From Fibrobacter sp. UWB2 (GTDB lineage: Bacteria > Fibrobacterota > Fibrobacteria > Fibrobacterales > Fibrobacteraceae): 64,000 bases of DNA. Position 1 is the first letter of the stretch; every line of letters begins with the position of its first letter. Below, piece after piece: positions 62,108 through 64,000 of the stretch. The notes under the pieces are model-generated. The model worked only from the letters and a program-made list of their open reading frames with translations, was not told where the DNA came from and did no database searches. The stretch lies in NCBI RefSeq assembly GCF_002210425.1, contig NZ_MWQK01000001.1, positions 620,001 through 684,000 of the forward strand. The letters run 5' to 3'. Both the position numbers and the translations under genes were made by a program.

Positions 62108-62547
62108 AAGAACATCCAGACCGCCATCCACAGGACGATGAGTCCAAACTCGATTTCCCTTGAAATTCGAGCCATAAAACTACAGCCAAGCGCAATCCCG
62201 GCTATAGCGGCAAGACGTATCCACGGAGCCTCCGCCCCCATCTGGTAAAGCGAAGCATTCCCAACAAGTTCCACCCAAAGCCAAAACGTCTGGGCAAGCA
62301 CCATAAAGCGCCTACGGTTTTCGCGCAAACCGGTCGTAAACACACATAGCGCAAGCGCCACCATACGGAACGGATAGTTTTCTAGAATCGGGTCGCCAAA
62401 GTTACCGACAAACGCCGTATACAAGCAGCTCGTCATGACGATAAGGAACATCACGAGCGTGATGCGGAACATCCCCTTTATTTTCCAGAGGAACGCCGCA
62501 AAAACAAGGCACAAAAGGCAAGCCACCGCATTTGCAAACATGCTCAT
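62104..62547 (-). CDS. Hypothetical membrane protein
   Basis: 147 residues with five hydrophobic helices and short loops; ends FGLIVLWMAVWMFF. No family recognised. Its ATG overlaps the stop of the upstream gene (ATGA), so the two are translationally coupled and likely form a complex. Convergent with the EAL gene; the two stops overlap by four bases. Confidence 0.65.
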   Translation of the reverse strand: MSMFANAVACLLCLVFAAFLWKIKGMFRITLVMFLIVMTSCLYTAFVGNFGDPILENYPFRMVALALCVFTTGLRENRRRFMVLAQTFWLWVELVGNASLYQMGAEAPWIRLAAIAGIALGCSFMARISREIEFGLIVLWMAVWMFF

Positions 62548-63803
62548 TTGCAGCCCCCTTTGCGTTTCTTCGAAAAGCCAAGATGAGCCAATGGTTGCAG
62601 ACAGACTAACAGACTACTCACGTATGCGCCGAACGGCCCCGCCAAATTAATCCAGTCCGAAGTGAGGTAGCCATACACCACCGCGGCAAGCACGCCACAC
62701 AGCACAGGCAACCGCACCACCTTGAATTCTGGAGCCGAGAACGGCGAATAATACTTTTGTCCATCGGTATCGCTAACTTCACCATCTGAACTATCGCTTT
62801 CCTCGCCCATCAGGATTTCATCGTTTTCAAAGAATCGCGAAAGCAAAAAGCGCACGCCAAAGAAGAGCGCGACAAACAACGCGCCACCTGCAAACATCAA
62901 GCTTGCGTTCGCAAATGTAGCGTTTGAAAAGAAATGATAGTCGTTATGGTTTACAACAAAGTCACATTTAAGCAACACACCAAACAAAATGCTCGAAACG
63001 ACAAGCAAACGGCCCCAGAGATTTTCGCGGACCACCTCAAAGAACAACAGCTGCGGGAGCACACACGCAAAGACAAAAGCGGTATAGCTCCCCACACCCT
63101 TCAAAAGTATAAGCCAAAGGAACAACAAAGACACAAACCAGCTACAAAGCATCAAGAAGCGTTCTATAAGGCGGTTGTAGTAGTTTTCAAACGAAAGCAA
63201 GGCTATCGAATTTGAGAGTCCCGTATAAAAGACAATCGAAACCACGTATAAAGGAAAGAACGCGCCCTGCCACATGGAATTTTCAATTTTTGCGTAATCC
63301 AGCGCAAACTCCGAGACCACCCAAAATACCGTCGGGAGGAGAATCCACGCAAGCGGTCGCCGGATTTTTGCAAGTTCCTTACAAAGCGAAGCATCCTCGG
63401 CGCTGTCCGCCGCCACAAGATGCGTCACGAAAAACAGGAGCGAAATAAAGCCGACTATGCCGATGCCATAAACGTCGCTATGGACATCGCTATTCATCTT
63501 TACGGAACCAGAATACAGCGCGGCAAAAGCAACAGCAACCACCAGACTGCAAAGCGAACTGAGTTCGAGCAAAAGCGATGTGCGGCGGTGGATTTTCACC
63601 TTCATAACAAGCAAGAACGCCGAAAGCAGAACGCCCGCCTGCGACATGCCAACCCAGAAGATAAAAAGTGTCCTCGGGAATTTCCAGTTACCGCCATTGT
63701 GCAAAAGAAGATCGAAGGAGCCATCCCAAAACGAGCCCCCTACCGAAAGCAGGAGCAACAAGCACAACCCAATAAAAACGATAGTAACGACTTTGTTGTT
63801 CAT
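62544..63803 (-). CDS. Multi-helix membrane protein, distantly NrfD-like
   Basis: 419 residues with about ten hydrophobic helices. A segment near the N-terminus (FPRTLFIFWVGMSQAGVLLSAFLLVMKVKIHRRTSLLLELSS) recalls the start of the NrfD/PsrC quinol-interacting membrane subunits (F-W-I-G-x-x-x-A-G-T-L-x-S), but no other hallmark is evident. A charged acidic loop (EESDSSDGEVSDTDGQ) precedes the last helices. Could also be an unrelated transporter. The downstream gene is translationally coupled. Confidence 0.6.
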   Translation of the reverse strand: MNNKVVTIVFIGLCLLLLLSVGGSFWDGSFDLLLHNGGNWKFPRTLFIFWVGMSQAGVLLSAFLLVMKVKIHRRTSLLLELSSLCSLVVAVAFAALYSGSVKMNSDVHSDVYGIGIVGFISLLFFVTHLVAADSAEDASLCKELAKIRRPLAWILLPTVFWVVSEFALDYAKIENSMWQGAFFPLYVVSIVFYTGLSNSIALLSFENYYNRLIERFLMLCSWFVSLLFLWLILLKGVGSYTAFVFACVLPQLLFFEVVRENLWGRLLVVSSILFGVLLKCDFVVNHNDYHFFSNATFANASLMFAGGALFVALFFGVRFLLSRFFENDEILMGEESDSSDGEVSDTDGQKYYSPFSAPEFKVVRLPVLCGVLAAVVYGYLTSDWINLAGPFGAYVSSLLVCLQPLAHLGFSKKRKGGCK

Positions 63804-63893
63804 AGTACGGCTTCGCCGCTAGCCCAACCTCCCCCTACAATATATTTTTTATTTTTGTGGGCGTTTTTCGCATTTTATAAAAAACGGCTTTTC

Positions 63894-64000
63894 ATGAGTA
63901 CTATAGAGATTATCGTTATCGCAATTGTCGAGGCAATGGACTGCTTTGCGGTCGCTATTTCGACCGGACTTTGCAAATCGAGCATCAAGCGTTCGCGCGC
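63894..64000 (+). CDS. mntP: Manganese efflux pump MntP (5' end)
   Basis: The first 35 codons are in the window: MSTIEIIVIAIVEAMDCFAVAISTGL. The A-M-D-x-F-A-V-x-I/A motif in the first helix is typical of MntP, a six-helix Mn2+ exporter, although the usual 'LAMDAF' is 'EAMDCF' here. No Mn riboswitch (yybP-ykoY type) is seen in the 90 bases between it and the divergent gene. Confidence 0.8.
   Translation, partial: MSTIEIIVIAIVEAMDCFAVAISTGLCKSSIKRSR

Noticed and set aside
63800-63893. Mn-sensing riboswitch before mntP
   Set aside because: Only about 90 bases separate the divergent genes and no conserved yybP-ykoY-like pairing was seen.

Overview
The window looks like a chromosomal segment of a Fibrobacter-type bacterium (phylum Fibrobacterota). 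The evidence is a Fib_succ_major (FISUC) paralogous domain in the gene at 38674-39615, a lipoprotein with long poly-serine linkers, a PorV/PorQ-like barrel protein, several secreted or outer-membrane proteins, and a complete Gram-negative envelope complement. Most genes are GC-rich in third positions, which leaves many antisense frames open. Two genes at 16.2-17.9 kb are clearly AT-rich and look foreign. There are no phage, transposase, rRNA or CRISPR features. One tRNA gene, tRNA-Lys(UUU), lies at 30449-30521.

Layout. 0-4.5 kb: 5' end of a LolC/E-type permease, lysS, a small membrane protein, prfC, and a hypoxanthine-DNA glycosylase. 4.5-11 kb: one gene for a secreted protein of about 2,134 residues with 20 cadherin/Ig-like repeats. 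11.4-16.1 kb: a small cytosolic protein, a membrane-anchored M23 peptidase with a cytosolic domain, a lipoprotein, and leuCD. 16.1-24.4 kb: accessory stretch with AT-rich hypothetical genes set between three near-identical terminators, an L,D-transpeptidase lipoprotein, small secreted proteins, a GNAT acetyltransferase, a bacterial PH protein, and an iron-type superoxide dismutase. 24.5-32.5 kb: surface polysaccharide genes (four glycosyltransferase-like proteins, a Wzx-like flippase, a sugar aminotransferase), tRNA-Lys and a PorV-like protein. 32.6-39.6 kb: gapA, a PDZ-thioredoxin fusion, a dihydroorotate dehydrogenase, an M20 peptidase, a sirtuin and the FISUC-domain protein.

39.7-45 kb holds the most interesting operon, on the minus strand: a Ser-rich lipoprotein with four YG motifs, a radical SAM/SPASM enzyme, a NamZ-type exo-N-acetylmuramidase, a YejE-like oligopeptide/muropeptide permease and its ATPase. 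A good sigma-70 promoter lies in front of it. The first two genes match the outline of the 'rSAM/lipoprotein' peptide-modification systems known by bioinformatics in Bacteroidetes. The rest suggests cell-wall fragment recycling.

45-64 kb: an Omp85-like barrel divergent from an RND/MMPL exporter, an aminotransferase, an FHA-domain ABC transporter translationally coupled to a membrane Ser/Thr kinase with a C-terminal discoidin-like domain, a YraN nuclease-fold protein, a 1,266-residue TPR/DUF3857/transglutaminase lipoprotein, a YfcE phosphodiesterase, a fused SpmA/SpmB protein, an EAL phosphodiesterase with a degenerate GGDEF domain, two coupled membrane proteins, and the start of mntP.

Across the window runs a family of short palindromic elements that begin GGAGATnCCCG and end CGGGnATGACAA. 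Most are intergenic. Three copies sit in frame inside two protein genes (26002-27081 and 39717-40835), which recalls the Rickettsia palindromic elements.
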